A stretch of DNA of 9,014 bases from Sneathiella sp. (lineage in GTDB: Bacteria > Pseudomonadota > Alphaproteobacteria > Sneathiellales > Sneathiellaceae). Made by a program: the position numbers and the translations under genes. Below, piece after piece: positions 1 to 7,107 of the stretch; the stretch's first letter is position 1, and each line of letters begins with the position of its first letter. The notes beneath the pieces are model-generated. The model was not told where the DNA came from, searched no databases, and saw nothing but the letters and a program-made list of their open reading frames with translations. Location: the NCBI GenBank assembly GCA_002732675.1, contig NVRR01000117.1:1-9014 (forward strand). The letters are read 5' to 3'.

Positions 1-801
1 CTATTCGGGCATGAAAAAGGCGCCTTCACCGGCGCGGTTGCCCGCCGTATCGGCAAGTTCGAGGAGGCCAATGGCGGCACCTTGCTCCTTGATGAAATCA
101 GCGAGATGGATGTCCAGTTGCAAGCCAAGCTGCTGCGGGCCATTCAGGAGAAAATCATTGATCGCGTTGGCGGTAGCAAACCGGTTCCGGTCGATATTCG
201 CATCATCGCGACATCCAACCGGGATCTCGCCGAAGCGGTTGCCGAGAAGTCCTTCCGCGAAGATCTGTTATTCCGATTGAATGTTGTGACCTTGAAAATT
301 CCGCCACTCCGGGCACGCAGCCTTGATATTGAGGTTCTCTCCCAGCATTTCGCCAAGAAATATTCCGAAGCCAACGGCGTCGCAAATCGTCCGATTACGG
401 AAGAGGCCATGGGCAAGCTGAAAATAAATCCGTGGAGAGGCAATGTCCGTGAGCTGGAAAACACGATCCACCGCGCCATTCTGCTCTGTCAGGGCGACGT
501 TATCGGACCTGACGCGATTTTGATGCCAGACGGCACCGCGATCCCTGACAACGCCAATGGCGACAGCCACGCCACCGGCTATGCCAGCAATGGCGCCTCT
601 CTTGTCGGGCGCAAAGTCGCAGAAGTCGAGCAGGATCTGATCCTGAATACTCTCGATCATTGCCTTGGCAACCGCACTCATGCCGCAAATATTCTGGGGA
701 TTTCAATCCGGACTTTGCGCAACAAGCTTAAACTTTATTCAGGTGACGGCATTGCTGTCCCCCTGGCAGGCGCTGATCACCGCGCTGCCCTGCGCGCCTG
801 A
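1..801 (+). CDS. flbD: Sigma-54-dependent flagellar transcriptional activator FlbD (3' part, 5' end outside window)
   Basis: This is the C-terminal 266 residues of an NtrC-type activator that drives RNA polymerase with sigma-54 at flagellar promoters. The reading frame is open from base 1, so the receiver domain and Walker A are off the left edge. Visible features are the sigma-54 contact loop GAFTGA (visible residues 7-12), Walker B GGTLLLDE (25-32), the arginine-finger region [10 protein letters not shown] (85-94), and the sensor II motif GNVRELEN (147-154). A Fis-type helix-turn-helix lies at about 213-240 ([20 protein letters not shown]). The short tail after the helix, with a VPL segment, resembles FlbD proteins. 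The motifs for ATP hydrolysis and sigma-54 contact are intact. The stop lies 30 bases before flhA, so the two are probably cotranscribed. A different flagellar NtrC-like regulator (FleQ/FlrC type) is the alternative, but the flhA neighbour and the tail favour FlbD. Confidence 0.87.
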   Translation, partial: LFGHEKGAFTGAVARRIGKFEEANGGTLLLDEISEMDVQLQAKLLRAIQEKIIDRVGGSKPVPVDIRIIATSNRDLAEAVAEKSFREDLLFRLNVVTLKIPPLRARSLDIEVLSQHFAKKYSEANGVANRPITEEAMGKLKINPWRGNVRELENTIHRAILLCQGDVIGPDAILMPDGTAIPDNANGDSHATGYASNGASLVGRKVAEVEQDLILNTLDHCLGNRTHAANILGISIRTLRNKLKLYSGDGIAVPLAGADHRAALRA

Positions 802-831
802 TCCTTTATTTTTACGGAAGTTGAACATTAA

Positions 832-2946
832 ATGAGTGATCTCCAGCAGACAAGCGCAGCGCCAAACGACGGCAATGATATCCTGCGACGCGTGGTCGCC
901 GCCGTTGCCCGAAGCGATATTGGTCTCGCTCTGGGCGTGGTCTGTATTCTCGTTGTCCTGATCCTGCCGATGCCGAGCTGGCTGCTGGATTTCGGCTTGG
1001 CCATCTCGATCACCTTCTCGGTTGTCATCCTGATGACCTGCCTGTTTATCTCCAAACCACTGGATTTCAGCTCATTTCCAACGGTTCTGCTGATCGCAAC
1101 AATGCTCCGCCTTTCCCTTAACCTGGCCTCGACCCGGTTGATCCTGTCAGAAGGCCATACCGGGCCCGACGCTGCCGGAGGTGTCATTGAAGCCTTTGGC
1201 AACTTTGTCATGGGCGGGAATTTCGTTATCGGAATTATTGTCTTCTCTATCCTTGTGCTGGTGAATTTTGTCGTTATCACCAAGGGTTCCGGCCGGATCG
1301 CCGAAGTCGCGGCACGGTTTTCCCTCGATGCCATGCCAGGCAAGCAGATGGCCATTGATGCCGATTTATCCGCCGGTATGATCACCGAGGACGTCGCCCG
1401 CCAGCGCCGCAAGGACCTGGAAGATGAAAGCGGCTTCTTCGGCTCCATGGACGGTGCCTCGAAATTTGTCCGTGGCGACGCCATCGCCGGACTTCTGATT
1501 ACCTTTATCAATATCATTGGCGGCATCATTATTGGTGTCGCACAGCAAGGCCTTACCTTCGCTGAGGCCGCCAATAGCTACACCTTGCTGACCGTCGGCG
1601 ATGGACTGGTGAGCCAGGTTCCGGCCCTGATCGTTTCCATCGCGGCGGGCCTTCTCGTCTCTCGCGGCGGACTGACCGGCACGACAGACAAAGCCCTGCT
1701 CAGTCAGCTTGGCGGATACCCCCGCGCCCTTGCCGTCAGTTCTTTCCTATTGATCAGTTTGGCGCTGCTGCCCGGCGTTCCCATGATCCCGTTTTTGATC
1801 CTGGCAGGCGGCACAGGATATTCCGCCTTTGTGCTCAATCGGCGCAAAGACGCTGAGGCAAAACAAGAAGAACAGCTGACGATTGAAAACCAGACCGCCG
1901 CCGTTCCGGCCGAGGAGCCGATTTCCACCGCCCTCGCCATTGACGACTTGCGTCTGGAACTGGGGTATGGACTGCTCACCTTGATCAACGAATCCGAAAG
2001 CTACAGGCTGACGGACCAGATCAAGGCGCTGCGCCGCCAGATTGCCAGTGAAATGGGCTTCATTATGCCCAGCGTCCGTATTCTCGACAATATGCAGCTT
2101 CCCGCAAATAACTATCTGGTGCGCGTCAAGGAAGTCGAAGCCGGTACGGGCGATGTCCGCCCCAACAATCTGTTGATTATGGACCCGCAGGGACTGCCAA
2201 TTGATCTGCCGGGCGAAGAAACCACCGAGCCGACGTTCGGATTGCCGGCTGTCTGGGTCGACAATGGCCAGCGCGAGGAAGCCTCTTTCCGCGGCTATAC
2301 GGTTGTCGATCCGGCAACAGTGATCACCACGCATCTCACGGAAATTCTGAAAGACCATATGTCGGATCTGTTATCCTATGCGGAAACCCAGAACCTGCTG
2401 GATGGACTGCCGGTCGCACATCAGAAACTGGTTGCCGACCTGATCCCCACTCTGATTTCGGTCAGCGGCGTGCAACGTATTTTACAGAATTTGCTGACCG
2501 AGCGGGTCTCCATTCGCGACTTGCCGACGATCCTGGAAGGGATTTCGGAAGCAACCGGATATACGCAGAATACCAGCCTGATCACAGAGCATGTGCGGGC
2601 GCGGCTGGCCCGTCAGATTTCGGCTGTCAATACGGCGGGGGACGGATATATTCCGCTGATTACCCTGACCCCCAAATGGGAGCAGAATTTTGCCGAAGCC
2701 ATTATGGGACAGGGCGATGATCGTCAGCTTTCCATGGCGCCAAGTATGCTTCAGGAATTTATCGCCAGTGTCCGGGAGATTTTCGATACCCTAGCGTCGC
2801 AAGGACATAACCCGGTGATGTTGACAAGCCCGGCAATTCGCCCGTATGTGCGCTCTATTGTCGAACGTTTCCGGCCGTCAACGGTGGTGATGTCTCAAAA
2901 TGAGATCCATCCCAAGGCCAAACTCAAAACCCTGTCGCAAGTATAA
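832..2946 (+). CDS. flhA: Flagellar type III export gate protein FlhA
   Basis: This is a 704-residue inner-membrane component of the flagellar export gate. It forms the ring that receives chaperone-substrate complexes and couples export to proton motive force. The first ~335 residues hold several strongly hydrophobic segments (about 30-46, 50-73, 82-105, 120-150, 218-237, 255-276, 299-328). The conserved family region between them includes GKQMAIDADLSAGMI (170-184), whose aspartates belong to the proton-linked cytoplasmic loop. A charged linker (about 337-360) leads to the soluble C-terminal domain, which carries the typical stretch GVQRILQNLL-ERVSIRDL (546-564). Length matches the family. 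Start choice: ATG at 832, with a GGAAG about 11 bases upstream, a rather long spacing. The N-terminal sequence before the first membrane segment has the usual short length. The gene lies between flbD and flhF, in one transcription unit. Confidence 0.97.
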   Translation: MSDLQQTSAAPNDGNDILRRVVAAVARSDIGLALGVVCILVVLILPMPSWLLDFGLAISITFSVVILMTCLFISKPLDFSSFPTVLLIATMLRLSLNLASTRLILSEGHTGPDAAGGVIEAFGNFVMGGNFVIGIIVFSILVLVNFVVITKGSGRIAEVAARFSLDAMPGKQMAIDADLSAGMITEDVARQRRKDLEDESGFFGSMDGASKFVRGDAIAGLLITFINIIGGIIIGVAQQGLTFAEAANSYTLLTVGDGLVSQVPALIVSIAAGLLVSRGGLTGTTDKALLSQLGGYPRALAVSSFLLISLALLPGVPMIPFLILAGGTGYSAFVLNRRKDAEAKQEEQLTIENQTAAVPAEEPISTALAIDDLRLELGYGLLTLINESESYRLTDQIKALRRQIASEMGFIMPSVRILDNMQLPANNYLVRVKEVEAGTGDVRPNNLLIMDPQGLPIDLPGEETTEPTFGLPAVWVDNGQREEASFRGYTVVDPATVITTHLTEILKDHMSDLLSYAETQNLLDGLPVAHQKLVADLIPTLISVSGVQRILQNLLTERVSIRDLPTILEGISEATGYTQNTSLITEHVRARLARQISAVNTAGDGYIPLITLTPKWEQNFAEAIMGQGDDRQLSMAPSMLQEFIASVREIFDTLASQGHNPVMLTSPAIRPYVRSIVERFRPSTVVMSQNEIHPKAKLKTLSQV

Positions 2947-2957
2947 GGCACCGATAA

Positions 2958-4022
2958 ATGCGCATTAAAACCTATACAGCGACTTCCATGGACAAGGCGA
3001 TGAACCAGGTCCGCCTGGAAATGGGCGCCGAGGCGATCATCCTCTCGTCCCAGGAAACGAAGGGCGGCGATGTCCAGTTGACAGCCGCTATCGACCAGAA
3101 AGAACCAGCGCCCAAACCTGAGACTACCAGCTGGGCCGCCGACTGGGATCAGGACTGGAAAGCGGAAGCGGTCAAGACTGCCGCAGCGCCAAAAAAGCCC
3201 GCGTCCCCGGCAGCCATTCCTCCGTCGGAAAAAATGGAGCTGCTGGTGCAGGCCATGGCGTATCATGGTATCCCGACGGCCCTTGGGGAGAAGCTGTGCC
3301 GTACAGCCCTGTCACTGGATACCGACGATATAACAATGTCGCTGGCCGCCGCGCTGGATAATCATTTCAACTATTCATCGCGCCTGACAACCGGTAAATC
3401 ACCCATGATGCTTGTCGGTCCGCCAGGCGTTGGCAAGACGGCTACCGCCGCTAAATTTGCGGCTGTCGCCCGCATGGAAGGACGCAATGTGCATCTGATC
3501 ACCACCGATACCAGCCGCGCGGGAGCTGTTGACCAGCTGCGCGCGTATACGGATATTCTGGAATTCAAGTTACATGTTGCAGAAACGACAGAGCAACTTG
3601 AAACGCTGCTGGCCAGCCCGGCCCTCAACGACGGATCCGATATCCTCATCGATACCGGCGGCATCAATGCCTATGATGAGGCCGAGGTTGCCGATCTGAC
3701 CCGAAAAATTATCGCCGCCAAAGCCGAGCCTGTTGCCGTGCTAGCGGCCGGAACCGACACGGCGGAAATGAGTGATCTCGCCGAAACATTTGCCCGCCTC
3801 GGCGCCAAACGGATGATTGCCACCCGGCTGGATACGACCCGGCGCTATGGGGGTCTGTTTACAGCCGCCCATTCGGCCAGGCTCAGCTTTTCCTATGCCA
3901 GTGTATCGGCCTCTGTGGCGACAGGGCTTCATATCGTCAATCCCGTCAATCTTGCCCGGCTTCTGCTCCGGGATCCGACCCTAACCGGGGTCAGCAATGA
4001 ATTTAACAAGGTACCGTCATGA
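2958..4022 (+). CDS. flhF: Flagellar biosynthesis GTPase FlhF (SRP-type)
   Basis: This is a 354-residue SRP-family GTPase that marks the pole where a new flagellum is built. The N-terminus MRIKTYTATSMDKAMNQVR is typical of FlhF. It is followed by a low-complexity Ala/Pro/Trp-rich linker (about 45-90), the N domain (about 91-140), and the G domain. Motifs: P-loop GPPGVGKT (154-161), G2 DTSRAGAVDQL (184-194), G3 DTGG (232-235), G4 TRLD (289-292), and a closing segment VNPVNLARLLL (327-337). G3 and G4 differ from the usual DTAGR and TKLD, as listed in the findings. The gene is 11 bases after flhA, with AAGG at a usable distance from the ATG. Its stop overlaps the flhG start as ATGA, so translation of FlhF and its regulator FlhG is probably coupled. 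Confidence 0.94.
   Translation: MRIKTYTATSMDKAMNQVRLEMGAEAIILSSQETKGGDVQLTAAIDQKEPAPKPETTSWAADWDQDWKAEAVKTAAAPKKPASPAAIPPSEKMELLVQAMAYHGIPTALGEKLCRTALSLDTDDITMSLAAALDNHFNYSSRLTTGKSPMMLVGPPGVGKTATAAKFAAVARMEGRNVHLITTDTSRAGAVDQLRAYTDILEFKLHVAETTEQLETLLASPALNDGSDILIDTGGINAYDEAEVADLTRKIIAAKAEPVAVLAAGTDTAEMSDLAETFARLGAKRMIATRLDTTRRYGGLFTAAHSARLSFSYASVSASVATGLHIVNPVNLARLLLRDPTLTGVSNEFNKVPS
4008..4011 (+). promoter_or_regulatory. Ribosome binding site of flhG inside flhF
   Basis: AAGG lies seven bases before the flhG ATG, inside the last codons of flhF. The flhF stop and flhG start share ATGA at 4019-4022. This supports the chosen flhG start and translational coupling. Confidence 0.6.
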
Positions 4023-4828
4023 ACCAGACTGAAAGCCCCCTTCGTAATCGGCCCGCCGCCCATCCTGCGACCGCGGAGTCAGGTAAGAACCTGATCACCA
4101 TCGCATCGGGAAAAGGTGGTGTCGGCAAGACGGTTCTTGCTGTCAGCCTCAGCCACGCGCTCGCCAAACTGGGAAACAAAGTCCTGTTGTTTGATGGCGA
4201 TGTCGGCCTTGCCAACGTCGATATCCAGCTTGGTCTGATGCCGCAAATGGATCTGGCAACCGTCATGACCGGCGGTAAATCCCTGGCGGATGTGGTTTTC
4301 CGCTATCCAGAGGGCGGATTTGACATCATCGCTGGCCGTTCGAGTTCCGGTGTCCTTGGCACCATGGCGGCCGCGCAGCTCAAACGCCTTCACCAGGATC
4401 TGGTTGAGGTTGGCGCAGCCTATGATTATGTGATCCTTGATCTCGGCGCGGGCATTGACGAGGCCGTCAGAACCCTGTCGGCAGGCAGCGGGCCAAAACT
4501 CGTGGTCACCACCGGTGATCCCACATCGCTTACCGATGCCTATGCCTATATCAAGGTCATGACCCAACGCAGCCAACATGGCAATATTCAGGTGCTTGTG
4601 AATATGGCCAAATCCAAGGCGGAAGGCCAAAAAATCTATGACAATCTGCTGAAGGCCTGCCGTAATTTTCTGCACATCGAACCGCCGCTTGCGGGCATCA
4701 TTGAAATGGATGACAAGGTCGCCGGTGCCATTCGGGCGCAAACCGGATTGATGACCCGATATCCGACCAGCACCGCCGCGAATAATGTTGAAGATCTGGC
4801 TAAAACAATCATGAAAGGAGCTGCATAA
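4019..4828 (+). CDS. flhG: MinD/ParA-like flagellar number regulator FlhG (FleN)
   Basis: This is a 269-residue MinD-type ATPase that limits the number of flagella. It works as a partner and regulator of FlhF at the cell pole and the inner membrane. Motifs seen: deviant Walker A GKGGVGKT (31-38) with the signature lysine at 32, the A' box DGDVGLANVD (59-68), and Walker B VILDLGAG (138-145). The C-terminus (about 255-269) could form a short amphipathic helix, which in MinD relatives mediates membrane contact; that reading is an inference. The N-terminus NQTESPLR only loosely resembles the DQAxxLR element by which FlhG stimulates FlhF GTPase activity. The start overlaps the flhF stop. Length is slightly short for the family but complete. 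A generic ParA protein is the alternative, but position directly after flhF makes FlhG the clear choice. Confidence 0.93.
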   Translation: MNQTESPLRNRPAAHPATAESGKNLITIASGKGGVGKTVLAVSLSHALAKLGNKVLLFDGDVGLANVDIQLGLMPQMDLATVMTGGKSLADVVFRYPEGGFDIIAGRSSSGVLGTMAAAQLKRLHQDLVEVGAAYDYVILDLGAGIDEAVRTLSAGSGPKLVVTTGDPTSLTDAYAYIKVMTQRSQHGNIQVLVNMAKSKAEGQKIYDNLLKACRNFLHIEPPLAGIIEMDDKVAGAIRAQTGLMTRYPTSTAANNVEDLAKTIMKGAA

Positions 4829-4846
4829 CTCCTGCAGTAACCCAAT

Positions 4847-6664
4847 ATGAGTGGCATTCGTTCCACATCAGCGATCCCGCCTGTCGCGGGATCAACGCAA
4901 TCCACATCCGGACCGGAGCAGGTATCCCCTGTTCCGCCAACCCAACCCGCTGGCCAGCAGACGGGCTCTCCCCCGTCGAGTTCGTCGAGCTCGCCCAATA
5001 CACCCGCGCCGCCCGACGGGACGCCTCAAATTGTTCTGGTCCATGCCGTGGCCACCGCCAAAACTGCCGATAACAATGTCATTTTACATACCGAGCATGG
5101 TAATTTCAGGCTGACCACGCAAAGCCCTGTCACGGTCGGCAGCCATATTATTTTCGAAATAGATACGGTTGAGGACATCACCCTGGCCCGGCTGATATCC
5201 ATGGACGGTAAAATGTTCACGCCGTCCATCGCCGCCCGGCTGGTGCCGATCGTCAACAAGCTCACCTCCGGCACCGAAGGATATGTGCGGGCCGGACAGT
5301 TACATCCGCTGGAACTACAGTCAGGCTTTCAGAACCTGAGTGCGACCATTGGCGGGCGGATAGCGGCGGCGCCGCCGTTTTTGGCGCCGCCGTCTTTGGC
5401 CCTGCCGCCAGCCCCACAGCTCAGCATTTCTGACCAACCCGCTGATGGCGCGCGCGCCCAGCAAGCCTTGCCGCCAATCGCACCAACCGGCACCCACCCC
5501 CAAAACCTGGCCCCCGAAACCCGAAGGCTATCGTCACTCCCCGCTCCCTATGCAGCGCTCAGTCCGCCGCAATTCGGACCGCCGTCCACGGCGAAAATCG
5601 CCATGTCGCCCGAAATGCAGCAGGCGCATCTGGCGCGATACCATGTTGTCGACGCCGTGTTCCACCGCCCCAATCCCGCCGTCAATGCCGGGCAAATGCT
5701 GGGGGTCGCCAATGTGACCGAGGGGAGCAAACTCCAGCTTATTGTCCAGCCCATAAATACTTCCGCGGCGTCAGCAGGGCCGACACAAAGACCCGATATC
5801 TTCACCGGCAAAGTCATCGCCGTCACCCAACCGCAAACGGACGGCGGCAGGCAGCAGGTCCATGTCAGTTCGCCGCTTGGCAGCTTTTCCTATAAAACCG
5901 CCACGCCGCCGCAAAATGGTGCCACGGTGCAATTCGCCGCCGCAGACAAAATTACGATTTTTCCGCTGCCCTATACGGATGTCCAGCAACCGGGCCCACG
6001 GCAACCGCTGGTCGGGCTGATGGGCGACTGGCAAAATCTGCGTCAGGCTCTGAATATTGTTGCGCATCAGGAACCGGCAATTGCCCAATCGGTGCTCAGC
6101 ACCGTCATGCCGCAAGCAAACAGTCAGCTCACCGGCAGCCTGCTTTTCTTCATGACGGCGCTGCAAATAGGCTCGGTTGAGAAATGGCTCGGGCAGGATT
6201 TCAAACTCGCTTTGAAGGCGGCGGGCCGAACGTCGCTCTTGCAGGCGCTGGACGATGATTTCTCCAACCTTGGCCGATTACAGGCAGAACCGGGCGGACA
6301 GGACTGGAAAAGTCTCAACTTCCCGTTCTTTGATGGCAGTAACGTGCGGCAAATTCGCCTGTTCTATCGCCAACAAAGGGCCCCCGATGATCCCGACGGC
6401 AAAAAAGACAGCACACGATTTGTGATCGAACTCAACCTGACACAGACCGGTCCCATCCAACTGGACGGAGTCTTCGGACAACAGAAATTTGACCTGATCC
6501 TTCGCAGCAATACGGTCATCCCCGACCATATGAAGCATGATATTTTGAAAATATTCACGGCCAATATCGACATTACCGGGATCCAGGGACAGCTCACCTT
6601 CAAATCCGTCTCCCCCTTCCCTGTCGATCCACTTCATGAGTGGGAAGCAAATCCTGCGGCCTAA
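4847..6664 (+). CDS. FliK-like flagellar hook-length control domain protein
   Basis: This is a 605-residue protein with no transmembrane segment or signal peptide. A Pro/Ser/Gln/Thr-rich N-terminus (1-60) includes a run of six serines. A beta-rich module follows (62-111), then a long Ala/Pro-rich stretch (170-250), a second similar module (318-369), a helical region (about 395-475), and a C-terminal domain (about 495-590). That domain has the hydrophobic pattern of the FliK hook-length family: FVIELNLTQTGPIQLDGVFG followed by a FDLILRS strand, a short helix, and GIQGQLTF. FliK proteins are secreted, measure hook length and switch export specificity. That role is inferred from the C-terminal pattern and the flagellar operon position. 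In-frame TAA at 4838-4840 rules out an earlier start, and no Shine-Dalgarno lies close to the ATG. It could be a second FliK-like protein if a standard fliK exists elsewhere. Confidence 0.72.
   Translation: MSGIRSTSAIPPVAGSTQSTSGPEQVSPVPPTQPAGQQTGSPPSSSSSSPNTPAPPDGTPQIVLVHAVATAKTADNNVILHTEHGNFRLTTQSPVTVGSHIIFEIDTVEDITLARLISMDGKMFTPSIAARLVPIVNKLTSGTEGYVRAGQLHPLELQSGFQNLSATIGGRIAAAPPFLAPPSLALPPAPQLSISDQPADGARAQQALPPIAPTGTHPQNLAPETRRLSSLPAPYAALSPPQFGPPSTAKIAMSPEMQQAHLARYHVVDAVFHRPNPAVNAGQMLGVANVTEGSKLQLIVQPINTSAASAGPTQRPDIFTGKVIAVTQPQTDGGRQQVHVSSPLGSFSYKTATPPQNGATVQFAAADKITIFPLPYTDVQQPGPRQPLVGLMGDWQNLRQALNIVAHQEPAIAQSVLSTVMPQANSQLTGSLLFFMTALQIGSVEKWLGQDFKLALKAAGRTSLLQALDDDFSNLGRLQAEPGGQDWKSLNFPFFDGSNVRQIRLFYRQQRAPDDPDGKKDSTRFVIELNLTQTGPIQLDGVFGQQKFDLILRSNTVIPDHMKHDILKIFTANIDITGIQGQLTFKSVSPFPVDPLHEWEANPAA
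5368..5397 (+). repeat. Tandem 15-base repeat in the FliK-like gene
   Basis: Two adjacent copies of a 15-base unit (GGCGCCGCCGTYTTT, with one T/C difference) occur here, and a decayed third copy begins at 5398. They encode A-P-P-F-L / A-P-P-S-L / A-L-P-P within the low-complexity linker. The unit length is a multiple of three, so copy-number changes would keep the frame. Confidence 0.8.
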
Positions 6665-7026
6665 ATCCCGAGATCTTTTCGGGCCGCTCTGGTCAGTTTC
6701 GCGGCGATTACCGCATAGGCTTCATTGATATATGCCTTGATATCCGTATCGTTCATGGCCTCAGGCGATGTCAGCTGCACCCATTTTGCCCGCGCAAGAT
6801 ACGGCGCCGGGACAATGTGGTCCTGATCACAGAGAATACGATAGGAAAGATCGCGGCATTTGAAACTGATTTTCTGTGCCTCCCCCTCGCCCCAATGCGA
6901 GCAGATGGCGAAGATTTTTCCGCCGATTTTCCACACCGACGCATTCCCCCACTGGATCACATTGCTGACCGCCGGAAGCGTGCGGCAATAGTCATCGAAT
7001 TCATCTCTTGTCATCTTACTATCCAT
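6661..7026 (-). CDS. MmcQ/YjbR family protein
   Basis: This is a 121-residue protein of the MmcQ/YjbR family, small alpha/beta proteins with a CyaY-like fold. Some members bind DNA, but their cellular role is not settled. Supporting features are the region VWKIGGKIFA (31-40), the strand QKISFK (51-56), the segment IVPAPYLARAKWVQL (71-85), and a C-terminal helical Ala/Lys/Arg-rich end. Two starts are possible: ATG at 7026 (chosen; a weak GGGA lies upstream) or ATG at 7014, which gives MTRDEFDDYC, the usual family N-terminus. A longer form from TTG at 7077 adds Arg-rich residues unlike the family and is unlikely. The stop TAG shares four bases with the stop of the convergent FliK-like gene. The gene is divergent from trhO, with an 81-base gap. 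No link to motility is evident. Confidence 0.85.
   Translation of the reverse strand: MDSKMTRDEFDDYCRTLPAVSNVIQWGNASVWKIGGKIFAICSHWGEGEAQKISFKCRDLSYRILCDQDHIVPAPYLARAKWVQLTSPEAMNDTDIKAYINEAYAVIAAKLTRAARKDLGI
6667..6683. other. Short inverted repeat next to convergent stop codons
   Basis: CCCGA and TCGGG arms (five perfect pairs, extendable with one G-T wobble) lie three bases after the FliK-like stop, inside the last codons of the YjbR gene. There is no T-run on either side, so it is at best a weak bidirectional transcript-end hairpin and may be chance. Confidence 0.25.
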
Positions 7027-7043
7027 TTTATCCCGCGCGCCCC

Positions 7044-7072
7044 TTGATGGCGAAGGGCCGCTGCGCCATATT
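7044..7072 (+). promoter_or_regulatory. Candidate sigma-70-type promoter of trhO
   Basis: TTGATG (7044-7049) and CATATT (7067-7072) are separated by 17 bases and match the bacterial -35/-10 consensus at 4 of 6 positions each. Transcription would begin near 7079, about 29 bases before the trhO ATG. The region also contains overlapping inverted repeats (ATGGCG at 7047-7052 with CGCCAT at 7064-7069; CCCTT at 7041-7045 with AAGGG at 7053-7057). The match is moderate and no other evidence supports it. Confidence 0.33.
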
Positions 7073-7107
7073 CGCAACCAAATCTTTCACTATTCGGAAA
7101 ATAGACC

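Noticed and set aside
1747..2358. 203-residue minus-strand open frame opposite flhA
   Set aside because: It lies wholly inside a clearly real flhA on the other strand, has no recognisable domain, and looks like a by-product of flhA codon bias.
4079..4741. 220-residue minus-strand open frame opposite flhG
   Set aside because: It is antisense to the conserved FlhG motifs, and its composition is that of a mirror frame with no ribosome-binding site or domain.
6640..7047. 135-residue plus-strand open frame opposite the YjbR-family gene
   Set aside because: The minus strand encodes recognisable MmcQ/YjbR motifs, while the plus frame has no family pattern and overlaps the end of the FliK-like gene.
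6661..7077. 138-residue version of the YjbR-family protein starting at TTG 7077
   Set aside because: It adds an Arg/Pro-rich segment unlike the family and would run through the candidate trhO promoter. ATG 7026 or 7014 gives the usual family N-terminus.
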